Shown one piece after another: positions 1 through 10,177 of a DNA stretch of 64,000 bases. Positions within the stretch are counted from its first letter, which is position 1. Each line of letters starts with the position of its first letter. The notes below the pieces were generated by a model, which was not told where the DNA came from, ran no database searches, and worked only from the letters and a program-made list of their open reading frames with translations. This DNA comes from Azospirillum agricola (GTDB lineage: Bacteria > Pseudomonadota > Alphaproteobacteria > Azospirillales > Azospirillaceae), in the NCBI RefSeq assembly GCF_017876095.1, contig NZ_JAGINM010000002.1, forward strand, positions 1-64,000, written 5' to 3'. The position numbers and the translations under genes were made by a program.

Positions 1-455
1 GCGCGGCGTCGGGATCGGCACCATCGGCTCCGCCCGGATCAGGCGCAGCAGCGTGTCGCCGCTGACCGGCATCGCAAGACGGGTGGCCAGCCGGGTACCA
101 GGATCGCCGCCCGCGCTCAAGGCGATGGTGCGCTGCGCCTCGGCAAGTCGCCGGGTGCGCCGGACCCGCGGCGCCGCGACCATGCGCAGGCGTTCGGTGA
201 AGACACGGCGTGGGCAGTCCGCGGCCGGACACCGGAACCGGCGGACTTGCAGACGCAGTTCACCCATACGTGCCAGGGCAGATCGCCCAGGCGGCGGTTG
301 TAACGACTGTGGACGCGGCGCGATGGTCGGCGGCACAGCGGGCAGACGGCCGTAGCGGCACGCACATGGGCCGCCATCACGACACGATCGGCGTCGACCG
401 TGACCTGATCAACGACAAGCCCGGTCGGCAGCAGGGAAAGTAGCGATTTGGACAA
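1..455 (-). pseudogene. ISL3-family transposase, N-terminal part, frameshifted
   Basis: The reading starts at a TTG (455) and gives an N-terminal zinc-finger region with CPLCRRPSRRVHSRYNRRLGD, typical of ISL3 transposases, up to LPWH. Near 269-271 the frame breaks: the continuation ELRLQVRRFRCPAADCPRR, TERLRM, a Thr/Arg-rich linker and GDTLLRLIRAEPMVPIPTPR is found in another minus-strand frame down to base 1. Inserting one G (reading CACGGTATGGGT instead of CACGTATGGGT) restores one continuous protein, so a single-base deletion has occurred. The catalytic DDE region lies outside the window. The copy as read cannot make full transposase unless the shift is a sequencing error or is bypassed. 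Confidence 0.8.
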
Positions 456-488
456 GGAAACGGGTACTCATGCGGGTAAATGGTTCCC
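1..488 (-). mobile_element. Partial ISL3-family insertion sequence, left part outside the window
   Basis: Only the transposase-upstream end of the element is present. The transposase starts at 455 on the minus strand, and about 30 bases further out lies GGGAACCATTTACCCGC (read on the minus strand, near 488 to 472), which begins with GG as ISL3 ends usually do and would be the terminal inverted repeat. The opposite end is beyond base 1, so the repeat pair and the 8-bp target duplication cannot be checked. The exact outer border is an inference. Confidence 0.45.
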
Positions 489-489
489 T

Positions 490-642
490 TTATGTGCTCA
501 CTCCGTTGCCCATCTACATCCGGCCTGCACCGAAAATGCGGAAGGACCCCGGGGCTGGATCCCGGTGCCGTGGTTGATCGACCTCATCGAGGACAGCCCG
601 GCCCTGTTCGACGCGCTGCGCGCCCGCGCACGCAGACTTTGA
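490..642 (+). pseudogene. C-terminal gene fragment cut off by the insertion sequence
   Basis: Directly beyond the presumed element end, one frame stays open to a TGA at 640-642 and ends with a protein-like stretch, GWIPVPWLIDLIEDSPALF followed by an Arg/Ala-rich tail. It has no credible start of its own, and the reading continues upstream into the insertion sequence. I do not recognise the family. Its position just before two genes of a presumed prophage makes a phage or plasmid origin likely, but this is inference from context. Confidence 0.3.
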
Positions 643-659
643 CACGGGGGGCCAGGGAC

Positions 660-845
660 ATGGACAGCTTGATCGGCGAGGCGGTGGCCGCCGGGGCGGG
701 GATCACGCATGGCGACACCCGCCGGCCGGTGAGCTATCCGTCTCCGGTCCGGGTGGAGCGCTTTCGCCAAAAGGTCGCGGTCATGCTGCGCGAGCTGCCG
801 GAGGACATGACCGTCGCGCAGCTGCGCGACGCGCTGGAGGGGTGA
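660..845 (+). CDS. Small hypothetical protein preceding the integrase
   Basis: A 61-residue frame starts at ATG 660 and stops at 843-845, overlapping the GTG start of the integrase by four bases (GTGA), so the two genes would be translationally coupled. The product is mixed charged and ends in RELPEDMTVAQLRDALEG, a helix-like C-terminus. Small partners upstream of integrases are often directionality factors or regulators, but no helix-turn-helix motif is evident here and the family is not recognised. An alternative in-frame start lies upstream at 480, which would run through the presumed insertion-sequence border and is less likely. Confidence 0.45.
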   Translation: MDSLIGEAVAAGAGITHGDTRRPVSYPSPVRVERFRQKVAVMLRELPEDMTVAQLRDALEG

Positions 846-1894
846 CGCTTCCGGTCCTTGCCGAGACAGCCCCGGCTGGCGCGCGGGACCTCGCCGACGC
901 CCGCCACGCGGCGGCGCTGCTGCTGGACCGCATCCAGGAGCACCTCCTCGATGCCTTCTACGCCGGGCGCGGCGCCAACACCGTCCGCGCCTACCGGCAG
1001 GACCATGAGGATTTCCGGGCCTTCGTCGCCCGGCAGACCGGCATCGCCGGCTTCGGCGACAGCGCCGAGCGGGTGGTCCGCCTGCTGCTGGCGATCGAGC
1101 ACGGGCAGGCCAACGCCCTGGCGCTGGGCTACCGCAACGACATGACCGGGCGCGGGCTCCAGCCGGCCACCGTCAACCGGCGGCTGGCCGCCCTGCGCTC
1201 GGTGGTGAAGCAGGGCAACATGCTCGGCCTAGTCGCCTGGGCGCTGGAGGTCGAGAACGTCGACTCCTCGGCCTACCGCGACACGCGGGGGCCGGGGCGC
1301 GAGGGCGTCAAGGCGATGATTGCCCAGGCCAAGGGGCGGACCGACGCCAAGGGGGTGCGGGACACCGCCATCGTCCGGCTGCTGCACGACGTGGCGCTGC
1401 GCCGGGGCGAGGTGGTGTCGCTGGACCTGGAGCATTACGAGAGCCGGCGCGGCACCCTCGCGGTGCTGGGCAAGGGGCGGACCCAGCGCGAGCGGGTCAG
1501 CCTGCCGGCCGCCACCAGGACGGCGCTCGAGGCGTGGGTGGCGGAGCGGGGCATCCACCCTGGCCCGCTGTTCCATCGCCTCGATGCCGCCGGCCGAGGC
1601 GGCAGGCGCCTGACCGGCTCGGCCGTCCACCAGATCGTGCGGGGCCTCGGCACCGAGGTCGGCATCGCCACCCGGCCGCACGGGCTGCGGCACACGGCGA
1701 TCACCAGCGCGCTGGACGCCAGCAACGGCGACGTCCGCAAGGTGCAGCGCTTCTCGCGGCACCGGGACGTGCGGCTCCTGCAAACCTACGACGACAATCG
1801 GAGCGACTTCGCCGGGGAGAGGCGATCAAGACCAACATCGTCGCGTGGCGGGACAAGGCGGCCGAGCTGGGGCTGGCCACCGAGGGCGAGCTGA
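842..1894 (+). CDS. Tyrosine recombinase / phage-type integrase, 3' end rearranged
   Basis: This is a XerC/D-like site-specific recombinase that cuts and rejoins DNA through a tyrosine. The N-terminal SAM-like DNA-binding domain spans roughly residues 30-130 (AGRGANTVRAYRQDHEDFRA), followed by the catalytic domain. Visible catalytic residues are Arg188 (ALRRGE), Lys211, His280 and Arg283 (HGLRHT), His307 (SRHRDV) and Tyr316 (LLQTYDDNR). The start is GTG 842, overlapping the preceding small gene. After about residue 325 (SDFAGE) the sequence stops resembling an integrase and becomes a low-complexity Arg/Ser/Pro tail, because the DNA there switches to a tail-protein-like frame. The catalytic core is complete, so the protein may still be active; only the last few residues are replaced. 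Confidence 0.85.
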   Translation: MTLPVLAETAPAGARDLADARHAAALLLDRIQEHLLDAFYAGRGANTVRAYRQDHEDFRAFVARQTGIAGFGDSAERVVRLLLAIEHGQANALALGYRNDMTGRGLQPATVNRRLAALRSVVKQGNMLGLVAWALEVENVDSSAYRDTRGPGREGVKAMIAQAKGRTDAKGVRDTAIVRLLHDVALRRGEVVSLDLEHYESRRGTLAVLGKGRTQRERVSLPAATRTALEAWVAERGIHPGPLFHRLDAAGRGGRRLTGSAVHQIVRGLGTEVGIATRPHGLRHTAITSALDASNGDVRKVQRFSRHRDVRLLQTYDDNRSDFAGERRSRPTSSRGGTRRPSWGWPPRAS

Positions 1895-2955
1895 CCGACG
1901 CCGCGCGCAAGGGCATCAACGCCATGTTGGGCCTGGGCACCGCGGTCACGCCGCTGCGCGGGGTGCCGGCGGTGGCGGAGCAGGCGCGGATCAACCTGGA
2001 GACGGTCAAGCCGGCGCTGACCGCGCTGGGCTACACGGCGGCCGAGCAGGCGGACATCGCCGAGCGCTACACCGCCAAGGCGATCCAGGACCACAAGGAC
2101 TCGGTGGCGTTCCTCCAGACGCAGGGCCGGGTCGCCCTCGACAGTCTGGTCGACCCGTCCGCCCGGCTGTCGGTCAAGGACGGCCTGAAGGCCGCCGGCT
2201 TCGACGTCGCCGACTCCGGCCTGTCCGGCGTCATCGCCGCGTTGCAGGGGCTGGAGGGTGCGGCGGTCGGCGGCACGCTCGGCTTCGCCGCGATGGGTGA
2301 GGCACTGACCACGATCAACGCCGCGCTGTCGGATGGCGTCATCAGCGGCGACCAGTATTCCACGCTGCTGGGCTCGATCACCGCCGCCTGGAACCAGAGT
2401 CAGGCCGTCGCGGGCGCGCGGCGGTCGGGGCGCATCGCCTTCGAGACGGCGCTGGACCCGGCGTGGCGGGCCGACACCGACACGCTTCTGACCGAGGCCG
2501 GGCTGACGGCCGGCGCCATCGACGCGCTGCGCGGCTCCTTCACGTCGGTGGCCGATGGCGCCCGGACCGGCACGCTGAGCGCCGGCCAGCTGCGGACGGC
2601 CTACGATGGGCTGGAGGCGCAGCTCGATGCCGGCGCCATCACCACCGACGCCTTCACAGCGGCGGTCGGCCTCCTCACCGACGCGTGGTCGGAGAGCGCG
2701 CGCACGGCGCGGGCGCTCGCGTCCTACCAGACCGACGTGACGGCGCGGATGCTGACGGCGGTGGGCAACGCGCGCGGCGCCGGGCTGGCCACGCTCGACG
2801 CCCAGCAGGCCAACGAACTGGCCGAGGCCCAGGCCAACGGCTACGACACCTCCCGCCTGCTGCTGGTGCAGGCGGCCGAGCGCGCCCGCCAAGCCTTCGA
2901 TCTGGCGCAGACTGACCTGCTGGAGGCGTACGACCGCCAGATCGAGGCGCAGCAG
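1822..2955 (+). pseudogene. Phage tail / tape-measure-like protein, C-terminal fragment
   Basis: A coherent, Ala/Leu/Thr-rich helical protein starts abruptly at about 1822, in a frame shifted relative to the integrase, with no start codon or ribosome site. It contains two related modules: one ending DGVISGDQYSTLLGSITAAW (near residue 170 of the fragment), the other ending AGAITTDAFTAAVGLLTDAW, each followed by a helical stretch. Such repeats occur in long virion tail or tape-measure proteins; the assignment is by character, not by a signature motif. The 3' end becomes Gly/Ser-rich non-protein-like sequence after about 2955 and runs into the terminator of the next gene, so both ends are missing. 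It is interpreted as the remnant of a prophage whose middle was deleted. Confidence 0.5.
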
Positions 2956-3023
2956 ATTGTAGCCGCTGGGGGATCGGGGTCCAGCCGCAACGGTGGGCGT
3001 CCGGGTGCGGTCAGCGATAATTC

Positions 3024-3057
3024 GGAAAAGAAAAAAGGGCCGGGAAATTCCCGGCCC
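3024..3057 (-). terminator. Rho-independent terminator of the helicase / Lrp-like unit
   Basis: On the minus strand a 10-bp GC-rich stem (GGGCCGGGAA pairing with TTCCCGGCCC, 3037-3057) is followed by TTTTTTCTTTTCC. It lies 25 bases after the stop of the Lrp-like gene. Confidence 0.9.
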
Positions 3058-3081
3058 TTCCCGCAAAGCGATGATCGGTGT

Positions 3082-3324
3082 CTACGCGAAGGCCTTGTAG
3101 GCGATCAGCGTAAAGGTGTCGCGGACGCCCGGCAAGGTCTGGACATGCTCGGTCACGAAACGGCCGATGTCGTCGTCCTGTCCGAGATAGCACTTCATCA
3201 GAAGATCGTACTGGCCGGAGATGGAATGCACCTCCGACACCGGTTCAATCTGCTGGACCGCCTGGTCGGCGACCAGATAGGCCTTTCCCAGCTCGCACTT
3301 GACCATGACGAAGATGGTCTGCAC
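3082..3324 (-). CDS. Stand-alone Lrp/AsnC ligand-binding (RAM) domain protein
   Basis: The 80-residue product is a complete alpha/beta RAM domain (TIFVMVKCELGKAYLVADQA ... SGQYDLLMKCYLGQDDDIG ... VRDTFTLIAYKAF) without the helix-turn-helix of full Lrp regulators. Such single-domain proteins form dimers or decamers and bind amino acids or modulate full-length Lrp proteins; they cannot bind DNA alone. The GTG start at 3324 is chosen because AGGAGG lies eight bases upstream, inside the end of the helicase gene. The gap to the helicase stop is four bases, so the two are co-transcribed. A longer open frame upstream of 3324 overlaps the helicase and is not protein-like. Confidence 0.85.
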   Translation of the reverse strand: MQTIFVMVKCELGKAYLVADQAVQQIEPVSEVHSISGQYDLLMKCYLGQDDDIGRFVTEHVQTLPGVRDTFTLIAYKAFA

Positions 3325-3328
3325 GGAC

Positions 3329-4882
<1,554 letters not shown>

Positions 4883-5100
4883 CCAACCTGTTTCTGATCT
4901 GGAGTTCGCAAATCGAGCGTGCAACGCCCGATGCCTAGATAGTGCGGCAGAATAGGTAGTCAAAGGCCCATGTCAATAGACCCGATGTTGAAACCCCCAA
5001 AATAGGCGGGAATGCCGCCGCCGTTGGCGAAAAAACCGACTTGCGATAGGTTGGGTCGCCCCCGGGAGGGCTGTGGTTCCTCGTTGGAGAGTGTCCGTCC

Positions 5101-5646
5101 ATGCTTATCCGCGCCGAAGAGTCGGCCCTGGTCGTCGTCGACGTGCAGGCCCGCCTGCTGCCCGCCATCCACGAGTCCGGCCGGGTGCTGCGCAACGCCG
5201 GCATCCTGCTGAAGGCGGCCGGGGCGCTGTCCGTCCCGGTGCTCCTGACCGAGCAGTACGCCAAGGGGCTGGGCGAGACGGTGGAGCCGGTCCGCGCCGC
5301 GCTGCCCGCCGGCACGCCGACCATCGAAAAGATCACCTTCGCCTCCACCGGCGAGCCGGCCTTCGTCGCCGCGCTGGAGGGGCTGCGCCGCCGCTCCGTC
5401 GTTCTGTGCGGGACCGAGGCGCATGTCTGCGTGTTGCAGACCGCGCTTGGGTTGCTGCGACTCGGCTACACGGTGCATCTGGTCGCCGACGCCGTGTCGT
5501 CGCGTACGCCGGCCAATCACGCCGCCGCCATCGACCGCCTGCGAGCCGCCGGGGCCTCCATCGTCACCACCGAGATGGTGGTATTCGAATGGCTGGAGCG
5601 CGCGGGGACGCCGGTCTTCAAGACCGTCAGCGCCCTGATCAAGTGA
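5101..5646 (+). CDS. Isochorismatase-family cysteine hydrolase
   Basis: A 181-residue protein of the isochorismatase/nicotinamidase fold. The probable catalytic triad is Asp14 (VVVDVQ), Lys77 (EKITFAS) and Cys110 (GTEAHVCVLQTA). Members of this subgroup (YcaC-like) hydrolyse amides or related small molecules in the cytoplasm; the substrate cannot be told from the sequence. The length is usual for the family. It is transcribed divergently from the helicase, and an alpha/beta hydrolase starts 28 bases after its stop, so the pair is probably one operon. Confidence 0.88.
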   Translation: MLIRAEESALVVVDVQARLLPAIHESGRVLRNAGILLKAAGALSVPVLLTEQYAKGLGETVEPVRAALPAGTPTIEKITFASTGEPAFVAALEGLRRRSVVLCGTEAHVCVLQTALGLLRLGYTVHLVADAVSSRTPANHAAAIDRLRAAGASIVTTEMVVFEWLERAGTPVFKTVSALIK

Positions 5647-5674
5647 CGGCGGGACGATGATGGAGGTGGAGGGA

Positions 5675-6376
5675 ATGACCCGGCCGACCCTGATCCTGCT
5701 GCCTGGCATGCCGCTCGACGCGGCGCTGTGGGACCATCAGGCCCGCCATCTCGCCGAGGTCGCGGAGGTCCGCGTCGCCGACCTGACGGCCCATGATTCG
5801 GTCGGTGCCATGGCGGAGCATGTCCTTGCCGGCGCGCCTTCCCGATTCGCGCTCGGCGGCCTGTCGATGGGCGGCTACGTCGCGCTGGAGATCCTGCGGC
5901 GCGCTCCGGAGCGGGTGGAGCGGCTGGCGCTGCTGGACACCAGCGCGCGGCCCGACACGCCGGAGCAGACGGCCAACCGCCGCGACGCCGTGGCGCTCGC
6001 CCGCCAGGGCAAGTACGGCTCGGTGATGCGGGCCGGGCTGGCACGGTTGGTCCATCCCGACCGGCTGTCCGACCGGTCGCTGGTCGACTCGGTGCTGGCC
6101 CAGATGGAGCGGGTCGGAGTCGACGGCTACGCGCGCGAACAGAACGCCATCATGAACCGGCCGGACAGCCGGCCCGGCCTCGGCGCCATCCGCTGCCCGA
6201 CCCTGGTCCTGTGCGGGCGGGAGGACGCGCTGACCCCGCCCGACCTGCACGCGGAGATGGCCGCCGCCATTCCCGGCGCCCGGCTGGCGCTGGTCGAGCA
6301 GTGCGGGCACCTGTCGGCGATGGAGCAGCCGCAGGCGGTGACCGCGCTGATGCGCGACTGGCTGCTGCGTCCCTGA
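5675..6376 (+). CDS. Alpha/beta hydrolase
   Basis: A 233-residue hydrolase of the alpha/beta fold. The nucleophile elbow GLSMGG places Ser64; the acid is in GREDALTPPD and the histidine in VEQCGHLSAMEQP near the C-terminus, so the triad is intact. The oxyanion region is LLPGMPLDAALWDHQ at the N-terminus. The start at 5675 follows a purine-rich GGAGGTGGAGGGA; an in-frame ATG at 5657 would add six residues and cannot be excluded. Esterase, lipase or lactonase substrates are possible; the neighbour is an isochorismatase-type hydrolase and gives no pathway. Confidence 0.88.
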   Translation: MTRPTLILLPGMPLDAALWDHQARHLAEVAEVRVADLTAHDSVGAMAEHVLAGAPSRFALGGLSMGGYVALEILRRAPERVERLALLDTSARPDTPEQTANRRDAVALARQGKYGSVMRAGLARLVHPDRLSDRSLVDSVLAQMERVGVDGYAREQNAIMNRPDSRPGLGAIRCPTLVLCGREDALTPPDLHAEMAAAIPGARLALVEQCGHLSAMEQPQAVTALMRDWLLRP

Positions 6377-6555
6377 CGGTTCATCTGGAAGCAACCGCCT
6401 CCAGGCTTTTTCCATCGTGACCGGGCTTGTCACGGCATGACGCGCCGGAGGACGGCGGACACGATGGGGGGGCCGGGAGCCTGCCCTTCACAATGCCCCT
6501 GAGGCCGTGGCGTCAGGGCCTCGGATGCCTCGGCGGGACGCCTCAGCAGGACGCC

Positions 6556-7125
6556 TCAGCAGTCTGGGGTGCCGCCACACCGTGTGTCGTTGGCCTGCCT
6601 CGTCGGGAACAGCGAGAAGGTCATGTCGCTGATCAGATACTGGAAATCCCGGTCGTCGGGCCCCTGCGGCCGGTCGAGCCAGCCGGTGGCCGAGGTCAGC
6701 GCCCCGCCGCCACGGCAGAAGGCGCCCTGGACGACGATCGGGCCGCCCGGCGGCCGCGTCGGGATGGGGGCGTCGCCGCAGATGGCGGAACTGAGCGTCG
6801 TGTTGGCGATGTTGAAGGCCAGCACGACCTTGTAGTCGGGCCGGGCTGTCTCGTTCGGCGTGGTCGTCAGAGTGGTCTTCACGCCGAAGACGCGGTTCTG
6901 CATCGAGGGCAGCACCTTTGCGGCGAAGCTCTGCGGGTCCAGTCCGAAAGGGTCGCCGATCAGGACCACCCGCAGATCCCGCTCCGACGCGGCGTAGGCG
7001 ACCTCGCTGAGCGTGTAGGCGGGCATCGGGTCGTTCGCCACCACCCGTTCGTTCATGCAGCCCCCCAGCAACGGCAGGGCCGTTCCGGCGAGGAGCAGGG
7101 CCGGGAGCGCACGCCAGCGAGTCAT
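6556..7125 (-). CDS. Hypothetical lipoprotein
   Basis: The 189-residue product begins with a basic N-terminus, a hydrophobic stretch and the lipobox LLGGC (Cys23), so it should be exported, lipidated and anchored in the cell envelope. The mature part has four further cysteines (in ICGDAP, AFCRGG, TRCGG and the terminal PDC), which could form disulfides in the periplasm. I do not recognise the family. It lies downstream of parE on the same strand, separated by 91 bases that carry a strong hairpin. The 179-base stretch between this gene and the alpha/beta hydrolase holds only a short tandem repeat (GACGCCTCAGCAG, twice, 6538-6563) overlapping its stop. Confidence 0.75.
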   Translation of the reverse strand: MTRWRALPALLLAGTALPLLGGCMNERVVANDPMPAYTLSEVAYAASERDLRVVLIGDPFGLDPQSFAAKVLPSMQNRVFGVKTTLTTTPNETARPDYKVVLAFNIANTTLSSAICGDAPIPTRPPGGPIVVQGAFCRGGGALTSATGWLDRPQGPDDRDFQYLISDMTFSLFPTRQANDTRCGGTPDC

Positions 7126-7148
7126 CTCATCCTCACTCCAATCAGAAA

Positions 7149-7200
7149 CCGTCCTGCTCTGATATGGCGCGCCGGGGCACGATTGACAGGAGCAGGACGG
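7149..7200 (-). terminator. Long-loop hairpin between parE and the lipoprotein gene
   Basis: A perfect 11-bp inverted repeat (CCGTCCTGCTC at 7149-7159, GAGCAGGACGG at 7190-7200) encloses 30 bases. Read on the minus strand it is followed by only TTTCTG, so it is a weak terminator candidate or a processing/regulatory hairpin in the lipoprotein leader. Confidence 0.4.
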
Positions 7201-7216
7201 GAGCGCCCCGCCGCCG

Positions 7217-9205
7217 TCAGACGTCGATGTCGTCGGCCTTCACGAACTTGGCGTTGTCCTGGATGAAGCGGAAGCGCAGCTCCGGCCGCTTTCCCATCAG
7301 ATCCTCGACCAGCATCCGGGTGCGGTCGCTGTCGGCACGCTCCTCCGGATCGGCGGCGTTGGGAACGACGACGCGCAGAAGGGTGCGCTTGGCCGGATCC
7401 ATGGTGGTGTCGCGCAACTGCGCCGGCATCATCTCGCCCAGGCCCTTGAAGCGGCTGATGTCCGGCTTCTTGCCCTTGAACTGGCGGGACAGCAGTTCGT
7501 CCTTGTGGGCGTCGTCGCGGGCGTAGACCTGCTTGTTGCCGTGGCTCAGCCGGTAGAGAGGCGGCAGCGCCAAGTACAGGTGCCCGTTCTGGATCAGTCC
7601 CGGCATCTCCCGGTAGAAGAAGGTCATCAGCAGCGAGGCGATGTGGGCGCCGTCCACGTCGGCGTCGGTCATGATGATGACCCGCTCGTAGCGCAGCTTG
7701 TCGCTGGAGAAGTCCTTGCCGACGCCGCAGCCCAGAGCCTGGGTCAGGTCGTTCAGCTCCTGATTCGCCCGCATCTTGTCGGTCGAGGCGCTGGCGACGT
7801 TCAGGATCTTGCCGCGCAGCGGCAGGATCGCCTGGGTCTCGCGCTGGCGCGCCTGCTTGGCGGAGCCGCCGGCCGAATCGCCCTCGACCAGGAAGATCTC
7901 GGTGCCTTCGGGCGAGTTGCGCGAGCAGTCGGCCAGCTTGCCGGGCAGGCGCAGGCGGCGGGTCGCGGTCTTGCGGCCCATCTCCTTCGACTGCTTGCGC
8001 CGCATCCGCTCCTCGGCCTTCTCGATCAGCCGGTCGAGCAGGGCGTTGGCCGAGGGCGGGTTGCCCGACAGCCAATGGTCGAAATGGTCCTTCACCGCCG
8101 TCTCGACGAGGCGCTGGGCCTCGGCCGTGACCAGCTTCTCCTTGGTCTGGCCTTGGAAATGCGGCTCGCGGATGAAGACCGACAGCAGGATGCAGGCGTC
8201 GCCCATCACGTCGTCGGCCGTCACCTGACCGGCGCGCTTGTTGCTGGTCAGCTCGCCGTACGCCTTCAGGCCGCGCGTCAGCGCCGCCCGCAGGCCCGCC
8301 TCGTGCGTGCCGCCGAGTGGGGTGGGCACGGTGTTGCAGTAGGTGTGCGAGAAGCCCTCGTCGTCGTCCGGCCACGCCACCGCCCATTCGACGCGGCCCT
8401 GGCCGCCGGGAAAGTCCAGCGCACCGGCGAAGGGGGAGGGGGTCAGCGTCCTGCGGTCGCGCAGCGCCGCCGTCAGGTAGTCGAGCAGGCCGCCGGGGAA
8501 ATGCAGCGTCTCCGCCGCCGGAGTCGTCGCGTCGACGGACAGCAGCGCGGGATCGCAACTCCAGCGGATCTCGACACCGCGGTAGAGATAGGCCTTCGAG
8601 CGCGCCAGCCGGTACAGCCGGTGCGGTTCGAAACGCGCGGTCTCCCCGAAGATCTCGGGGTCGGGGTGGAAACGGATGGTGGTGCCGCGCCGGTTGACGT
8701 TGCCCTTGGGCGTCAGCGGCCCCTGCGGCAGGCCGCGGCTGTACTCCTGCACGTACAACTGCTTCTCGCGGGCGATCTCCACCGTCAGCCGGTCGGACAG
8801 GGCGTTGACCACCGACAGGCCGACGCCGTGCAGACCGCCCGAGGTCTCGTACACCTTGTTGGAGAATTTTCCGCCCGAATGCAGCGTCGTCAGGATGACT
8901 TCTAGCGCCGACTTGCCGGGGTATTTCGGGTGGTCGTCGATCGGGATGCCGCGCCCGTTGTCGCGCACCACCACGGTGCCGTCGGCCGTCAGCTCCAGGT
9001 CGATGCGGCTGGCATGGCCGGCGACGGCCTCGTCCATCGCGTTGTCCAGAACCTCGGCGACGAGGTGGTGCAGCGCCCGGTCGTCGGTGCCGCCGATGTA
9101 CATGCCAGGGCGACGGCGGACGGGCTCAAGCCCTTCCAGAACCTCGATGTCCTGGGCGGAGTAGCTGTCGGCCTTGGGCCCTTTGTTCTCGAAAAGATCG
9201 CTCAT
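7217..9205 (-). CDS. parE: DNA topoisomerase IV subunit B
   Basis: A 662-residue type IIA topoisomerase ATPase subunit; with ParC it decatenates daughter chromosomes. The GHKL ATPase region is seen in EVLDNAMDEA, DNGRGIPIDDH and TSGGLHGVGLSVVNALS; the TOPRIM domain in EIFLVEGDSAGGSA and MTDADVDGAHI; the C-terminal gyrase B domain in ISRFKGLGEMMPAQL. ParE rather than GyrB is indicated by the length (GyrB is about 800 residues with an insert) and the N-terminal YSAQDIEVLEGLEPVRRRPGMYIGGTD. The ATG at 9205 is the start; the upstream region is shared with the divergent thioesterase gene. Confidence 0.95.
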   Translation of the reverse strand: MSDLFENKGPKADSYSAQDIEVLEGLEPVRRRPGMYIGGTDDRALHHLVAEVLDNAMDEAVAGHASRIDLELTADGTVVVRDNGRGIPIDDHPKYPGKSALEVILTTLHSGGKFSNKVYETSGGLHGVGLSVVNALSDRLTVEIAREKQLYVQEYSRGLPQGPLTPKGNVNRRGTTIRFHPDPEIFGETARFEPHRLYRLARSKAYLYRGVEIRWSCDPALLSVDATTPAAETLHFPGGLLDYLTAALRDRRTLTPSPFAGALDFPGGQGRVEWAVAWPDDDEGFSHTYCNTVPTPLGGTHEAGLRAALTRGLKAYGELTSNKRAGQVTADDVMGDACILLSVFIREPHFQGQTKEKLVTAEAQRLVETAVKDHFDHWLSGNPPSANALLDRLIEKAEERMRRKQSKEMGRKTATRRLRLPGKLADCSRNSPEGTEIFLVEGDSAGGSAKQARQRETQAILPLRGKILNVASASTDKMRANQELNDLTQALGCGVGKDFSSDKLRYERVIIMTDADVDGAHIASLLMTFFYREMPGLIQNGHLYLALPPLYRLSHGNKQVYARDDAHKDELLSRQFKGKKPDISRFKGLGEMMPAQLRDTTMDPAKRTLLRVVVPNAADPEERADSDRTRMLVEDLMGKRPELRFRFIQDNAKFVKADDIDV

Positions 9206-9312
9206 GGCGGCATGATAGGAATTTCGTCAGGGGTGCGCAAGCGCATCCTGTGGCGCTTATATACCCTCGATACAAGATTTGGTGCGTCAATTTTTTGCGA
9301 CTGCGAGGGCCG

Positions 9313-9738
9313 ATGACCAAGGGTGCAGGGACCGGGGGGACGGGGACCGGAGGTGCGGGGTATGATTTCGACAACGGGCCGGCCTTGCGGGCCATCGCCA
9401 TGCCGGCCGACACCAACCCGAACGGCGACATCTTCGGCGGCTGGCTGTTGGCGCAGATGGATCTGGCCGGCGGCACGGTGGCGGTGCGCCGCTCGCGCGG
9501 CCGGGTCGCCACCGTCGGAATCGAGGCGATGACCTTCCACAAGCCGGTCTATGTCGGCGACGAGGTGAGCTGCTTCGCCACCGTCGAGAAGGTCGGCCGC
9601 ACCTCCATCCGGGTGCGCATCGAAACATGGGTGCGCCGGGAACGGTCCGGAGCCGAACCGATCAAGGTCACCGAGGGTGTCTTCACCTACGTCGCCATCG
9701 GCGAGGACCGCAAGCCGCGCGAGGTGCCGCCGGGGTGA
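9313..9738 (+). CDS. Acyl-CoA thioesterase, YciA-like hotdog fold
   Basis: A 141-residue single hotdog-domain enzyme that hydrolyses acyl-CoA thioesters in the cytoplasm. The signature is DTNPNGDIFGGWLLAQMDLA, containing the Asn/Asp region of the YciA/BACH active site, followed by VGIEAMTFHKPVYVGDEV and the sheet VRIETWVRRE. The start at 9313 follows GCGAGGGC; an upstream in-frame ATG at 9250 would add 21 residues that overlap the promoter region and are unlike the family. The N-terminal Gly/Thr-rich stretch is a low-complexity lead-in. Confidence 0.88.
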   Translation: MTKGAGTGGTGTGGAGYDFDNGPALRAIAMPADTNPNGDIFGGWLLAQMDLAGGTVAVRRSRGRVATVGIEAMTFHKPVYVGDEVSCFATVEKVGRTSIRVRIETWVRRERSGAEPIKVTEGVFTYVAIGEDRKPREVPPG

Positions 9739-9751
9739 GCGCGCCAAGCGC

Positions 9752-10177
9752 CTATCCGCCGGTCGTTTCGCAGCCGGGCTGAAGGCCGGGATCGCCGGCG
9801 AAGCTGCCGTCGTCCACCGTCTTGTCGGCGGCGCCGTAGTCCGGGTTGACGGTGGCCTGGAGCGCCGCCAGACGGTGGGCGGTGGCGACGCGGGCCTCGC
9901 GCTCCACCGCGCGGTAATGGTCGATCACCTGCTCGCCGAAGGCGGTCAGCACGGTGCCGCCGCCATGCTTGCCGCCGACCGCGGCGCTGACCACCGGCTC
10001 GCGGAAGATGTGGTTGAGGTCGTCGACCAGCAGCCACGCCCGCCGGTAGGACATGCCGAGCGCCCGCCCGGCGGCGGAGATCGAGCCGGTTTCCCGGATT
10101 CGTTCCAGCAGCATGATCTTGCCGGGGCCGATCGATCCGCCGGGCTGGAAATCGATCCGGATTCGCATGCGGGTCAT
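9752..10177 (-). CDS. ModE-like winged helix-turn-helix regulator without molybdate domains
   Basis: A 141-residue LysR-type DNA-binding domain protein: [20 protein letters not shown] followed by [17 protein letters not shown] is the ModE N-terminal wHTH, and [21 protein letters not shown] is the usual continuation with the dimer helix. The C-terminal molybdate-binding (TOBE/MOP) domains of full ModE are absent, as in many short ModE-family regulators. Its ATG overlaps the TGA of the upstream cysteine-synthase-like gene (ATGA at 10174-10177), so the pair is co-transcribed and translationally coupled. The effector is unknown; co-transcription with a sulfur enzyme hints at sulfur or molybdenum-cofactor control (inference). 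Confidence 0.85.
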   Translation of the reverse strand: MTRMRIRIDFQPGGSIGPGKIMLLERIRETGSISAAGRALGMSYRRAWLLVDDLNHIFREPVVSAAVGGKHGGGTVLTAFGEQVIDHYRAVEREARVATAHRLAALQATVNPDYGAADKTVDDGSFAGDPGLQPGCETTGG

